From an uncultured Rhodospirillales bacterium (GTDB lineage Bacteria; Pseudomonadota; Alphaproteobacteria; Azospirillales; Azospirillaceae), in contig CAIYNU010000035.1 of the NCBI GenBank assembly GCA_903927615.1, forward strand, positions 1 to 64,000: a DNA stretch of 64,000 nt, in the 5' to 3' direction. The translations under genes were made by a program, and so were the position numbers. Positions 1 to 7,870 of the stretch are shown here, in pieces. The notes beneath the pieces are model-generated. The model searched no databases, had not been told where the DNA came from, and worked only from the letters and a program-made list of their open reading frames with translations. Each line of letters starts with the position of its first letter. Position 1 is the first letter of the stretch.

Positions 1-192
1 ACAATTGCTATTGTTCGTATAATGTTCCCTAACGGAACAGGACATGTCGTTGTCATAGCCAATTTTAAGGGGCAAGTTGGCATTATTGAAGCGCAAGATC
101 CTAAACAGCTGATCACTTCCCCGGAGGATGCTGATGCATACTGCAACGCTCGCGGTGATAATAGCATTAGTTATGGGATTGTCCCAAAATAA
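1..192 (+). CDS. C-terminal end of a papain-like (Tox-PL type) polymorphic toxin, partial
   Basis: The window opens inside an open frame that ends at TAA 190-192. The 63 visible residues hold the C-terminal part of a papain-like / glutamine-deamidase-type toxin domain: the catalytic His in GTGHVVVIANF and the acidic segment GIIEAQD. They are closely parallel to the same segment of the second cassette at 640-1446 (SHVLVIANVGG, GIIDGQD). The tail (SPEDADAYCNARGDNSISYG) overlaps the start of the downstream immunity gene by about 60 bases. The catalytic Cys part and all of the delivery region lie outside the window. The family call rests on the His/Asp segment and on the match to the second copy, so it is reasonable but not certain. 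Confidence 0.6.
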   Translation, partial: TIAIVRIMFPNGTGHVVVIANFKGQVGIIEAQDPKQLITSPEDADAYCNARGDNSISYGIVPK

Positions 193-565
193 CTATGCTC
201 ATTCAAACGTGATACATGCCCATATGGAGGCTGCAATGGTCGATATAACTCGCGAAGAAGCAGAACAACTCGTTGCCGATGAACTGAATAAAAAAGGTGA
301 CAATGACTTGGTAGTTGATAAATCCAAGACGACAAAATACCAATTCGGATGGGTTGTAGAAATATTTCCAAAAATATATATAGATAAAGGAATTCATAAT
401 ATCGATCAAAGCATTGTTGACCTAGGAATTCTGGGCATTGGCTTCTATATTGTAACACAAAACGGAGAAATACAGCATATTCCAAGCAATATATCACCAG
501 ACCGTGCAATAGATTGGTTTACTAAAAATTGGAAACCGAATCACAATAATGACCAACTAAAATAA
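134..565 (+). CDS. Imm35-like immunity protein with N-terminal hydrophobic segment (cassette 1)
   Basis: This 143-residue protein has the look of the Imm35/YrhB immunity family: an N-terminal helix with REEAEQLVADEL, then a core with DLVVDKSKTTKYQFGWVVEI, and a late strand GFYIVTQNGEIQHI. It would neutralise the toxin encoded just upstream, whose 3' end it overlaps. I chose ATG 134 because GGAGG at 123-127 lies six bases before it, the same arrangement as in the second copy; ATG 128 is too close to that site. The first 20 residues (TLAVIIALVMGLS) are a likely signal peptide or anchor, which is unusual for a family normally thought to act in the cytoplasm. Base composition is clearly more AT-rich than the rest of the window, typical of acquired immunity genes. 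Confidence 0.55.
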   Translation: MHTATLAVIIALVMGLSQNNYAHSNVIHAHMEAAMVDITREEAEQLVADELNKKGDNDLVVDKSKTTKYQFGWVVEIFPKIYIDKGIHNIDQSIVDLGILGIGFYIVTQNGEIQHIPSNISPDRAIDWFTKNWKPNHNNDQLK

Positions 566-665
566 CTATAGCAACGGATACCGACGGCTCGTCGGGCAGG
601 AGCACATCCATCCAGAGTTCGCGGTCGCGGGACTGGCCCTTGCCCAATCCGGGCCCCGTGGGGCG

Positions 666-858
666 TGCCCGAACCCTGCTTGGGCACGGCATCGTCGGGC
701 TTTATCCAAAGTTTGCTCTGCCCGGCGACCAGGAAGCCAAGGCGTTCAGCCAACTCCTGAAGGCTTGGAATGACGCCGACCATCTCGACAATCAGACGTT
801 TCACCATCTCTTCGTCGGCGATAAGCTCGCCAGCCTCGCCACCACCCGCCTCCTGCGC
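666..858 (+). repeat. 193-bp direct repeat, copy A (pre-toxin segment)
   Basis: This segment of the cassette 2 pre-toxin recurs at 1982-2174 with the same length, no indels and roughly a dozen mismatches (about 94% by eye). It encodes the stretch from ARTLLGHGIVG to LATTRLL. Such conserved pre-toxin sequence is what allows cassettes to recombine onto the end of a full-length toxin gene. Confidence 0.85.
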
Positions 859-930
859 GAGGCCGCCCAGGGGGCGAAAAACGCCGAAACCATTGACCAG
901 ATGATCGCCGCCAGCCGTCCTCTGATCCAA

Positions 931-963
931 GCCATCAAAGCCATCAAAGCCATCAAAGCCATC
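931..963 (+). repeat. 9-bp tandem repeat (gccatcaaa, about 3.7 units)
   Basis: Three perfect gccatcaaa units and a partial fourth encode AIKAIKAIKAI inside the toxin frame. The unit is a multiple of three, so slippage would change length without breaking the frame. It is absent from the other copy of the cassette because that copy ends before this point. Confidence 0.8.
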
Positions 964-1489
964 GGCCCCGGCCGGTGGCCCGACACTTTACAAAGCTTGC
1001 AGGGCCGGGCGGAGGCTGTCGCAGAGGGGCGCAACGACCACAGTACGGACATCATCCAAGCAGGGTGGTTTGACTCCGTGTTCGGCAATGAAAACAAGGA
1101 AAAAGAGTTTCTTGACTCGATTGCTAGTGAAGTAAACCCAACCAACAGCGGAGATAACTGTGAAAAGATCATGGATGCCGTCATTGAAAGACTGCGGGGA
1201 ACTAATCCTGACGCGGTGGCGGAAGCTGGTAGGGGGGTTGGTTGGCCTGAGATAAAAAAGCATTACAAGATAGCATTTGTGCTTGGAAGCTTTGATGAGA
1301 TTTTCACAAAAGTCCGCGAGGCTGGGGATGGTGCAATTGCTGTCATTGGGATCATATATCCAAATGGGGTGTCGCATGTCCTGGTTATTGCAAATGTCGG
1401 AGGAGTGGTCGGAATTATTGATGGGCAAGATAAAAAAGAAAAATGAAAGACAAGCCCAAGAAAGGTAATCTACACACCGGAGGAAGCCA

Positions 1490-1900
1490 ATGAACGTTAT
1501 GGTTATAACGGTCGCAGTAGTATTAGTTATGGGTTTGTGCATCCATAATTATCATAATTTGCCTTTGACACACATAGCCGCCGCAGACAAAAAGGCAGAG
1601 ATAACGCTTAGCGATGCACTATCAATCGTTAGAAATGAACTAAAACGAGAAAATGAAAGAGATGCTAGATATCACCTGGTTGTTGATGAGGCATTAACTC
1701 AAGAATATCCATTTGGGTGGGTAATCGAAATCGCTCCACCAAAATACCTTGAGACAAGAAATATCGATGATAAACCTCCTGGAGTTGGTTCCTACATTGT
1801 CGATAGGGATGGAACAATAGATTATATATCGACAGCTTCAAATCCGCCCAGGTACATCGAGTCCCACCTTGAGGAATGGCTGTCAACCCATCGCCACTGA
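1490..1900 (+). CDS. Imm35-like immunity protein with N-terminal hydrophobic segment (cassette 2)
   Basis: This 136-residue protein is a paralogue of the gene at 134-565: both have an N-terminal hydrophobic stretch ending in VMGL, a helix with A..IV.NEL, the core HLVVDEALTQEYPFGWVIEI and a final strand YIVDRDGTIDYI. It is the expected partner of cassette 2. ATG 1490 follows GGAGG at 1479-1483 with a six-base gap. The gene overlaps the read-through 3' end of the toxin frame by 59 bases. The signal-like N-terminus again suggests action at the membrane or in the periplasm. Family assignment is by pattern only. Confidence 0.55.
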   Translation: MNVMVITVAVVLVMGLCIHNYHNLPLTHIAAADKKAEITLSDALSIVRNELKRENERDARYHLVVDEALTQEYPFGWVIEIAPPKYLETRNIDDKPPGVGSYIVDRDGTIDYISTASNPPRYIESHLEEWLSTHRH

Positions 1901-1981
1901 AAAATACCCACCTTACGGAGCCTTAATTTTAAAAAAATTCATCGATTGAACCCACGAAACGCGCATCGACGGTATGCGTGC

Positions 1982-2174
1982 TGCCCGAACCCTGCTCGGG
2001 CACGGCATCATCGGGCGTTATCCGGAGTTCACGCTGCCCCGCGACCAGGAAGCCAAGGCGTTCAGCCAACTCCTGAAGGCTTGGAATGACGCCGACCATC
2101 TCGACGATCAGACGTTTCACCATCTCTTCGTTGGCGATAAGCTCGCCAGCCTCGCCACCACCCGCCTCCTGCGC
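1982..2174 (+). repeat. 193-bp direct repeat, copy B (remnant of a third toxin cassette)
   Basis: Second copy of the pre-toxin segment at 666-858. It is followed not by a toxin domain but directly by a reversed transposase fragment, so a third cassette has been truncated at exactly the point where the repeat ends. The three cassette pieces lie in tandem on the same strand. Confidence 0.85.
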
Positions 2175-2403
2175 AGATGCCCAGGTCGAGCAGAGTGGCG
2201 TAGATTTCCGCCGGAGCGAGGTCAACGAAGCGCGGTTCACGCAGCAGGTCGAGCACAGCCTGCCGCTCGGCCGCGCTCAAAGCCCGCTCCGGGCGGGATC
2301 TGGGACGAGGCGCGATCGGTGGCCGGGCCAGATGCGCACGCCTGCGATAGAGCCTGGCGCGGGCGACGCCCAGAGCGGCACAGGCGGCTTTGGTGATGCC
2401 CGC
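2168..2403 (-). pseudogene. Transposase fragment, N-terminal part of an IS3-family-like OrfB
   Basis: On the minus strand the frame reads a helix-turn-helix-like segment (ITKAACAALGVARARLYRRR) and then ALSAAERQAVLDLL and RFVDLAPAEIYATLLDLG, a pattern common at the start of IS3-type integrase-like transposases. It stops being transposase-like at about 2170, where the toxin repeat begins, and at about 2404, where the ParE remnant begins. No catalytic DDE region or terminal inverted repeats are present. It is a leftover of an insertion that joined the two systems. Confidence 0.55.
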
Positions 2404-2405
2404 CT

Positions 2406-2644
2406 CCGCGGTAGATCACCCGATAGGGCTTGTAATGGGCCTCCCGGAACTCCGTCATGCCGAGGGGAAGAAGCTCTTTTGGCACGTTTCCTCTGTCGGG
2501 AAATTCGGAAAGGGAACAGCAGAGCTGTTCCAGGGCCAGAAAAACGCGCTCGGCTTTTTCAGGGGAATCGGCGCTGGCGATATCGCGGTAGATGTCTTCG
2601 ATGTCGCGTTGGGCGTCTTCCGACACCAGGACGTCGAAGGCCAT
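2406..2644 (-). pseudogene. ParE/RelE-family toxin, C-terminus lost to a transposase fragment
   Basis: The frame from ATG 2644 encodes about 79 residues of a ParE/RelE-type toxin (AFDVLVSEDAQRDIEDIYRD at the start, HYKPYRVIYR near the end). After VIYRG the sequence changes to the transposase fragment and the frame runs on as out-of-frame junk. The family normally continues for about 20 more residues with a final strand and helix carrying RRD-type residues, so this copy is probably inactive. It starts 5 bases after the stop of the antitoxin gene, the usual antitoxin-first operon. Confidence 0.7.
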
Positions 2645-2649
2645 GGCCG

Positions 2650-2922
2650 TCAGGTTCGCAGGCGGCCGCGAATGCGGACGAAGGCGTCGGCCACCGGTTC
2701 GACGTTGCCCTCGTCCACGGCCTTGCTGGTCAGCGCCAACACCTTGAGCAGCGCCAGGGTTTCCTGGGTCTGCTCAAAGCTCGCGATGTCCTGCAGCACG
2801 GCCTTCGCCTCGCCGTGGAGGGTAATGACCATGGGTTCCCGACTTTCCGTCAGGCCACGGATGACCTCGGGGGCGTGTGCCTTGAGGTAGCTGATGGGTT
2901 TAACCTGCTCAGACAGTTTCAT
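2650..2922 (-). CDS. Phd/YefM-family antitoxin
   Basis: A 90-residue protein with the Phd/YefM start (VKPISYLKAHAPEVIRGLTE) and the strand-helix pattern REPMVITLHGEAKAVLQDI. It would bind the ParE-like toxin through its C-terminal part and DNA through its N-terminal part. It appears intact while its toxin is truncated. ATG 2922 follows GGAGA. A 10-bp inverted repeat lies just upstream (2939-2969), as expected for autoregulation. Confidence 0.8.
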   Translation of the reverse strand: MKLSEQVKPISYLKAHAPEVIRGLTESREPMVITLHGEAKAVLQDIASFEQTQETLALLKVLALTSKAVDEGNVEPVADAFVRIRGRLRT

Positions 2923-2938
2923 CGTGGGTCTCCGAATG

Positions 2939-2969
2939 CCGGACCAAATGTAGTCCGATTTTGGTCCGG
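2939..2969. promoter_or_regulatory. Perfect 10-bp inverted repeat, candidate operator of the toxin-antitoxin operon
   Basis: The arms ccggaccaaa (2939-2948) and tttggtccgg (2960-2969) are perfect complements with an 11-base spacer. The element sits 17 bases upstream of the antitoxin start codon, where a Phd-type repressor would be expected to bind. Confidence 0.6.
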
Positions 2970-3065
2970 ACGGAAGGGCGCGGCGGCGGTCGGCGCCGCG
3001 GCGATGTCGCTCAGGCGGTCGAGCGGCCCGACTGGTCGGCCCTCATCCCTCATCACCATCATCGT

Positions 3066-3653
3066 TCACGTCCGCATGGGGCAGGCTATGCGGCAAATCG
3101 GGGATGCCACACAGGGCGATGGCGTTGTCGCGGGCATCGCGTGATAGGCGAGAAAGATGTATTCGCTCCAATAATTGGGTTCAGGCCCTCGCTTCAACAG
3201 CGCCTTGCGGTGAGCGACCTGGTCGGCGGGGGGGGGGGGGCGCAACGGTAAATGACGCTCCTGTCGGTCGAAGAACGCCAGCCAGTCCGTTTTGTTGGTG
3301 TCGACCAGTACATAAGGTGAGGTGAAGGCCACGCCATGGTCGAAAGTGGCGTTGGGCGGGGGCAACAGCCTGACGAACCAGAGTTCTCCAGCCCGTCCCC
3401 GGTAGTTTGGCGGGACGATGCATGGATAAATTGCGCCATCGACAATATCGCGCAGACCGATCCTTCCTTCATGCCAGCCGAGGTGTTCGTAGATACCCAT
3501 GGCGGACTCGCTCATGGCCTCCAGGGTCAGCATGAAGTCTGCCGGCATCCCAAAGTGCCGGCCGATCCCGATGGCCACGGAACAGATGGTTTCCGCATCG
3601 GTGCCGAATGGAAGGTCGAGGAAGGACCAGCAAGTGAATTTCCAACGTGACAT
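3066..3653 (-). CDS. Hypothetical protein containing a C13 homopolymer tract (G13 on the plus strand)
   Basis: I do not recognise this family. The frame encodes up to 195 residues with protein-like segments such as LTLEAMSESAMGIYEHLGWH, IVPPNYRGRAGELWFVRLLP and VDTNKTDWLAFFDRQERH. The tract at 3228-3240 (13 G on the plus strand) encodes PPPP, and the text beyond it (KRGPEPNYWSEYIFLAYH) still looks coding. After that the frame becomes unconvincing, while another frame reads RDARDNAIALCGIPDLPHSL to a stop near 3048, which suggests a single-base slip around 3145. No good ribosome site precedes ATG 3653, so the start is uncertain. Either a phase-variable gene or a decaying one. Confidence 0.45.
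   Translation of the reverse strand: MSRWKFTCWSFLDLPFGTDAETICSVAIGIGRHFGMPADFMLTLEAMSESAMGIYEHLGWHEGRIGLRDIVDGAIYPCIVPPNYRGRAGELWFVRLLPPPNATFDHGVAFTSPYVLVDTNKTDWLAFFDRQERHLPLRPPPPADQVAHRKALLKRGPEPNYWSEYIFLAYHAMPATTPSPCVASPICRIACPMRT
3228..3240. repeat. Homopolymer tract G13
   Basis: Thirteen consecutive G on the plus strand inside an apparently coding frame on the minus strand. Tracts of this length are prone to slipped-strand changes, so the length may vary between cells or be misread in sequencing. Confidence 0.9.
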
Positions 3654-3730
3654 GGTTTATAAAAATGGTAAAGTAGTGGAGAGAGATGTGCGTTTTATGA
3701 AGTGTAATATCCTTGCCACGGGGACGCTGT

Positions 3731-4513
3731 GTGAGCAACGAGACGCCCGGAAATACCGAAGCGGTGCCACTATTGTCGGTCGGCGCTGTGACGTTGCGCT
3801 ACCGAACCGAAACAGCGCTGGTGACCGCGACCTGGAGGGTCAGTTTCACGGTCTCGCAAGGCGACCGGTTTGTACTGCTCGGGCCGTCCGGATGCGGAAA
3901 ATCAACGCTGCTGAAAAGTATCGGAGGGTTTCTGTCGCCCGACGAGGGGGCAATCCGCCTTAAGGGGAGGACCATCGCCGGGCCCGGGCCGGACCGGATG
4001 ATGGTGTTCCAGGAATTCGACCAGTTGCTGCCTTGGAAGACCACGCTCGACAACATCATGTTTCCTTTACGGGCGAGCGGGCGCCTGAGCGGTAAAGGGG
4101 CCATCGAGGAGCGGGCCCGTCACTACCTCGACAAGGTTCGGCTGGCAAAATTCGCCGATGCCTATCCCCATACGCTGTCGGGCGGCATGAAGCAGCGGGT
4201 GGCCATTGCCCGTGCGCTGGCCATGGAGCCGGAAATCCTGCTGATGGACGAACCGTTCGCGGCTCTTGACGCTCTTAGCCGGAGACGGATGCAGGAGGAA
4301 TTCCTGGGGCTTTGGCAGGACATCCGCTTCACCGGCGTCTTCGTTACCCACTCCATCGAAGAGGCGCTGTTGGTCGGCAACCGTATCCTGGTGCTGTCGC
4401 CGCACCCGGGACGGGTGCGTGCCGAGCTGATCAACGACGGTAATCACGCTCTGCACGACCACATCCAGGGTATGCTGTTCGATGAACGTTTCGAAACCGG
4501 GGCCGGAATCTAA
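3731..4513 (+). CDS. Sulfonate/taurine-type ABC transporter ATPase, orphan
   Basis: ATP-binding subunit of the SsuB/TauB type, about 260 residues. Walker A is GPSGCGKST, the Q-loop is VFQEFDQLLPW, the signature is LSGGMKQR, Walker B is ILLMDEPF with ALDAL after it, and the switch His is in VFVTHSIEEA. It couples ATP hydrolysis to uptake through a partner permease at the inner membrane. No permease or binding protein adjoins it: upstream is the unknown minus-strand gene, downstream the convergent xsc 9 bases away. It may supply the ATPase missing from the set at 13980-17426. I chose GTG 3731 because TTG 3713 gives an unusual N-terminus and the conserved part begins near residue 10 of the GTG form. 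Confidence 0.85.
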   Translation: MSNETPGNTEAVPLLSVGAVTLRYRTETALVTATWRVSFTVSQGDRFVLLGPSGCGKSTLLKSIGGFLSPDEGAIRLKGRTIAGPGPDRMMVFQEFDQLLPWKTTLDNIMFPLRASGRLSGKGAIEERARHYLDKVRLAKFADAYPHTLSGGMKQRVAIARALAMEPEILLMDEPFAALDALSRRRMQEEFLGLWQDIRFTGVFVTHSIEEALLVGNRILVLSPHPGRVRAELINDGNHALHDHIQGMLFDERFETGAGI

Positions 4514-4522
4514 ACGGCACTG

Positions 4523-6235
4523 TTACTCGACGCTGTAGGCGGCGTATTTGGCCAGTAGGCGCTTCGGCTTCCTGAGGGCATCGCGTCGGAAGGGCTCGCC
4601 CAGTTCCTGATTGACCACCAGCTCCAAAACCGTCGGCCGATTGGCGGCGATGGCTTGGCGGAGCGCGTCGCCGATGGAGTCGGCGTGCTCGATCCGGATG
4701 CCGTCGGCACCCATGGAGCGGGCGATGCCGGCGAAGCTGGGATTTTCCAGGTTCGAGGCGACGAAGCGATTGGCGTAATAGTCGATCTGGTTCTTCTTCT
4801 CGGCGCCCCACTGACTGTTGTTGAAGACCACCGCGATGGCCGGGATGTTCTCGCGGACGGCGGTCAGCACCTCGGCCAGACTCATGCCCCAGGCGCCGTC
4901 GCCGATATAGGCGATGGCCGGGCGGTCGGGTGCCGCGACCTTGGCGCCGAGCGCCACCGGATAGGCATAGCCGCAGTTGCCGAAGGCCAGGGGGGCGAGC
5001 AGGCTTGGGTAGTGCTCGAAGCGCAGGTAGCTGTTAGCCACCGAGCAGATGTTGCCAATGTCGGTGCTGACGATGGCGTCGGCCGGCAGGGCCTTTTCCA
5101 GTTCGCGTAGCGCCCGGCGTGGGCTGGGCGGAGGGCCGTCGGTGCGCGACAGGGCGTCGAGTTCCTGTTCCCAGGCGGCACGGCGTGTTTCGATTTCACG
5201 CAGGCGCGCGTCGCGGGTGGCGGTTCCGGCCAGCGCCTGACCGGACAGTCGGCGCAGCAGATACCCGGCGGCCAGCCGGGCGTCGCCATGGATGCCCACC
5301 GCCACCGGCTTGACCAGTCCGAGGGTGCGGCGGTCCGAATCGACCTGGATGACCTTGGCGTTCTTTGGCCAGTAGTCGATGCCGTACTGCGGCAGGGTGC
5401 CGAACGGCCCGAGCCGGGTGCCCAGCGCCAGCACCACGTCGGCCTGGGCCAGTACATGCATCGCCGCTTTCGAACCCTGGTAGCCGAGCGGCCCCAGCGC
5501 CAGAGGATGGCTGGCCGGGAAGGAATCGTTATGCAGATAGCTTGACGCCACCGGTGCCCCGAGCAATTCGGCAAGGCGCGCGAGATCGGTACCGGCATCG
5601 GCGGTAATGACGCCACCACCCGCGATGATAACCGGGAAACGGGCCTCGGCCAGGAGGCTTGCCGCCTGTTCCAGGCTCTCCGGGCCGCCGGCCGAGGGCT
5701 CGATCCGAACCGGTTGGGGCAGTTCGGCGTCGAACTCGGTGTAGAAATGGTCACGTGGGATGTTGATCTGGACCGGTCCTCGCTCGCTGAGCGCGATGCC
5801 CAGTGCCCGGTTGGTCAATTCGGCGACGCGGTCGGGTCGATGGATGTGGGTCTGGAACTTGGTGATCTTCGAGAAGATCGGCAATTGGTCGGTTTCCTGG
5901 AAGCCGCCCAGGCCGGTGCCGGCGGTGCCGGCTTCGGGGGTGATGGCCACCACCGGCGAATGCGCCCAATAAGCGGCGGCGATGGCCGTAACAAAATTCG
6001 TGATGCCTGGCCCGTTCTGGCCGATGCAGACGCCGTGACGGCCGGTGATGCGGGCGAAGCCATCGGCGGCATGGGCGGCATTCTGTTCGTGGGCCACCGA
6101 GATGAAGCGAATGCCCGCCGGTTCGAACAGGTCAAGCGCGTCCATGTAGGCCGACCCGACGATGCCGAAGACATGGGTGACGCCGTGGGAGACCAGGGTT
6201 TCGACGAAGGCTTCGCTGAAAGAAATGCGCGGCAT
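4523..6235 (-). CDS. xsc: Sulfoacetaldehyde acetyltransferase (Xsc)
   Basis: Thiamine-diphosphate enzyme that splits sulfoacetaldehyde with phosphate into acetyl phosphate and sulfite, the central desulfonation step for C2 sulfonates in the cytoplasm. The 570 residues have the three-domain acetolactate-synthase fold: a PYR domain with the activating Glu in VAHEQNAAHAADGFAR, a central domain with YGIDYWPKNAKVIQVDSD, and a PP domain with GDGAWGMSLAEVLTAV ending in FNN, the metal/diphosphate motif. Xsc-specific stretches include QNGPGITNFVTAIAAAYWAH, GGFQETDQLPIFSKI, QWGAEKKNQIDYY and NQELGEPFRRDA. It is slightly shorter than most Xsc (about 590). It is the last gene of a five-gene minus-strand operon with a transporter and an alcohol dehydrogenase. 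No phosphotransacetylase gene is nearby. Confidence 0.93.
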   Translation of the reverse strand: MPRISFSEAFVETLVSHGVTHVFGIVGSAYMDALDLFEPAGIRFISVAHEQNAAHAADGFARITGRHGVCIGQNGPGITNFVTAIAAAYWAHSPVVAITPEAGTAGTGLGGFQETDQLPIFSKITKFQTHIHRPDRVAELTNRALGIALSERGPVQINIPRDHFYTEFDAELPQPVRIEPSAGGPESLEQAASLLAEARFPVIIAGGGVITADAGTDLARLAELLGAPVASSYLHNDSFPASHPLALGPLGYQGSKAAMHVLAQADVVLALGTRLGPFGTLPQYGIDYWPKNAKVIQVDSDRRTLGLVKPVAVGIHGDARLAAGYLLRRLSGQALAGTATRDARLREIETRRAAWEQELDALSRTDGPPPSPRRALRELEKALPADAIVSTDIGNICSVANSYLRFEHYPSLLAPLAFGNCGYAYPVALGAKVAAPDRPAIAYIGDGAWGMSLAEVLTAVRENIPAIAVVFNNSQWGAEKKNQIDYYANRFVASNLENPSFAGIARSMGADGIRIEHADSIGDALRQAIAANRPTVLELVVNQELGEPFRRDALRKPKRLLAKYAAYSVE

Positions 6236-6263
6236 GGGGCAGGGTCCTTGTTGCGGAACAGGG

Positions 6264-7025
<762 letters not shown>

Positions 7026-7039
7026 GGGCTCGACCCTTG

Positions 7040-7870
7040 CTAACGGGCCAGGGCCGCCGACCACGGCAGCAATCGGACGGCGAGGCGGCGGACGCCGACA
7101 TCCAAGACCAACCCGGCAAGGCCGATGGTCAGCATGCCGACGACGATGATGTCGGTACGCAACAGCGAGCGGGCGTCGTTGATCAGGAAGCCCAGGCCGT
7201 CGCTGGCCCCGACCAGTTCGGCCGCGACCAGCGCCATCCAGCCGACGCCGAGGCCGACTCGGATGCCGGTGACGATCTGGGGCAGGGCCGCGGGCAGCAC
7301 CACCCGGCTCAGCACAGCCCGTTCCCCCGCACCAAGCGAGCGGGCGGCGCGGATCAGGGTGGGGTCGACATGGTGGACCGCGGCAATGGTGTTGATCAGG
7401 ATCGGGAACACCATACCGAGAAAGATGATGAACTGGTTCTGGGTGTCGCCTAGGCCGAACCACAGGATGCTGAGGGGAATCCAAGCCAGGGGCGGGATCG
7501 GCCGCAGGACCTCGAGCAGGGGATAGAGTTGCTCGTGGACCGCCCGCCAGTATCCCATGGCAATGCCCAGCGGCACGGCGGCCAGGGCGAACAGGAAGGC
7601 GCCGGCTTCACGCTTCAGGGAGGCCAGCAGATGGCCCGGCAGTTCGCCGCTGGCGATCAGGTGGCCGGCGGTAACCACGACCACGCTGGGCGCCGGCATC
7701 AGGATTGCGACCTGGGGATTGGACAACGGCAGGATGAACCGGCTCAGCACTTCCCACAGGGCTAGGGCCGCGGCCAGCAGCGCATAGCCCCGCAGGCTGG
7801 GGCACCGCGGCCGGCGGCTCGGGGCGAGCCGACGCGGCGTCAGGTCCTGACAGGTCGCTTCGACGGTCAT
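7040..7870 (-). CDS. Sulfonate-type ABC transporter permease (SsuC/TauC family)
   Basis: Inner-membrane permease of 276 residues with about six predicted helices. The binding-protein-dependent transport signature is visible around LIRAARSLGAGERAVLSRVVLPAALPQI, the EAA loop that docks the ATPase. Family hallmarks include PIPPLAWIPLSILWFGLGD and AAELVGASDGLGFLINDA. The ATG overlaps the stop of the binding-protein gene in a TCAT (ATGA on the coding strand) overlap, so the two are translationally coupled. Confidence 0.9.
   Translation of the reverse strand: MTVEATCQDLTPRRLAPSRRPRCPSLRGYALLAAALALWEVLSRFILPLSNPQVAILMPAPSVVVVTAGHLIASGELPGHLLASLKREAGAFLFALAAVPLGIAMGYWRAVHEQLYPLLEVLRPIPPLAWIPLSILWFGLGDTQNQFIIFLGMVFPILINTIAAVHHVDPTLIRAARSLGAGERAVLSRVVLPAALPQIVTGIRVGLGVGWMALVAAELVGASDGLGFLINDARSLLRTDIIVVGMLTIGLAGLVLDVGVRRLAVRLLPWSAALAR

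Larger units (their letters stand above)
640..1446 (+). pseudogene. Orphan papain-like toxin cassette (cassette 2), no proper start and an in-frame TGA near the end
   Basis: The frame encodes a pre-toxin segment (residues about 1-110) followed by a papain-like toxin domain: candidate catalytic Cys in NSGDNCEKIMDAV, His in NGVSHVLVIAN, Asp in GIIDGQD. There is no ATG; the first usable codon is TTG 640 and the upstream frame is open only to 550, so this looks like a displaced C-terminal cassette rather than a full toxin gene. The frame stops at TGA 1444-1446. The same frame continues beyond it with TPEEANERYGYNGRSSISYG to TAA 1546-1548, matching the tail of cassette 1, so about 30 residues have been cut off. 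The second immunity gene starts inside that read-through tail. Base composition changes sharply near 1090, where the GC-rich pre-toxin meets the AT-rich toxin domain. Confidence 0.6.

Noticed and set aside
931..963. Short tandem repeats as a possible CRISPR array
   Set aside because: The unit is 9 bp with no spacers and lies in frame inside a coding region. No CRISPR-like array or cas gene was seen in the window.
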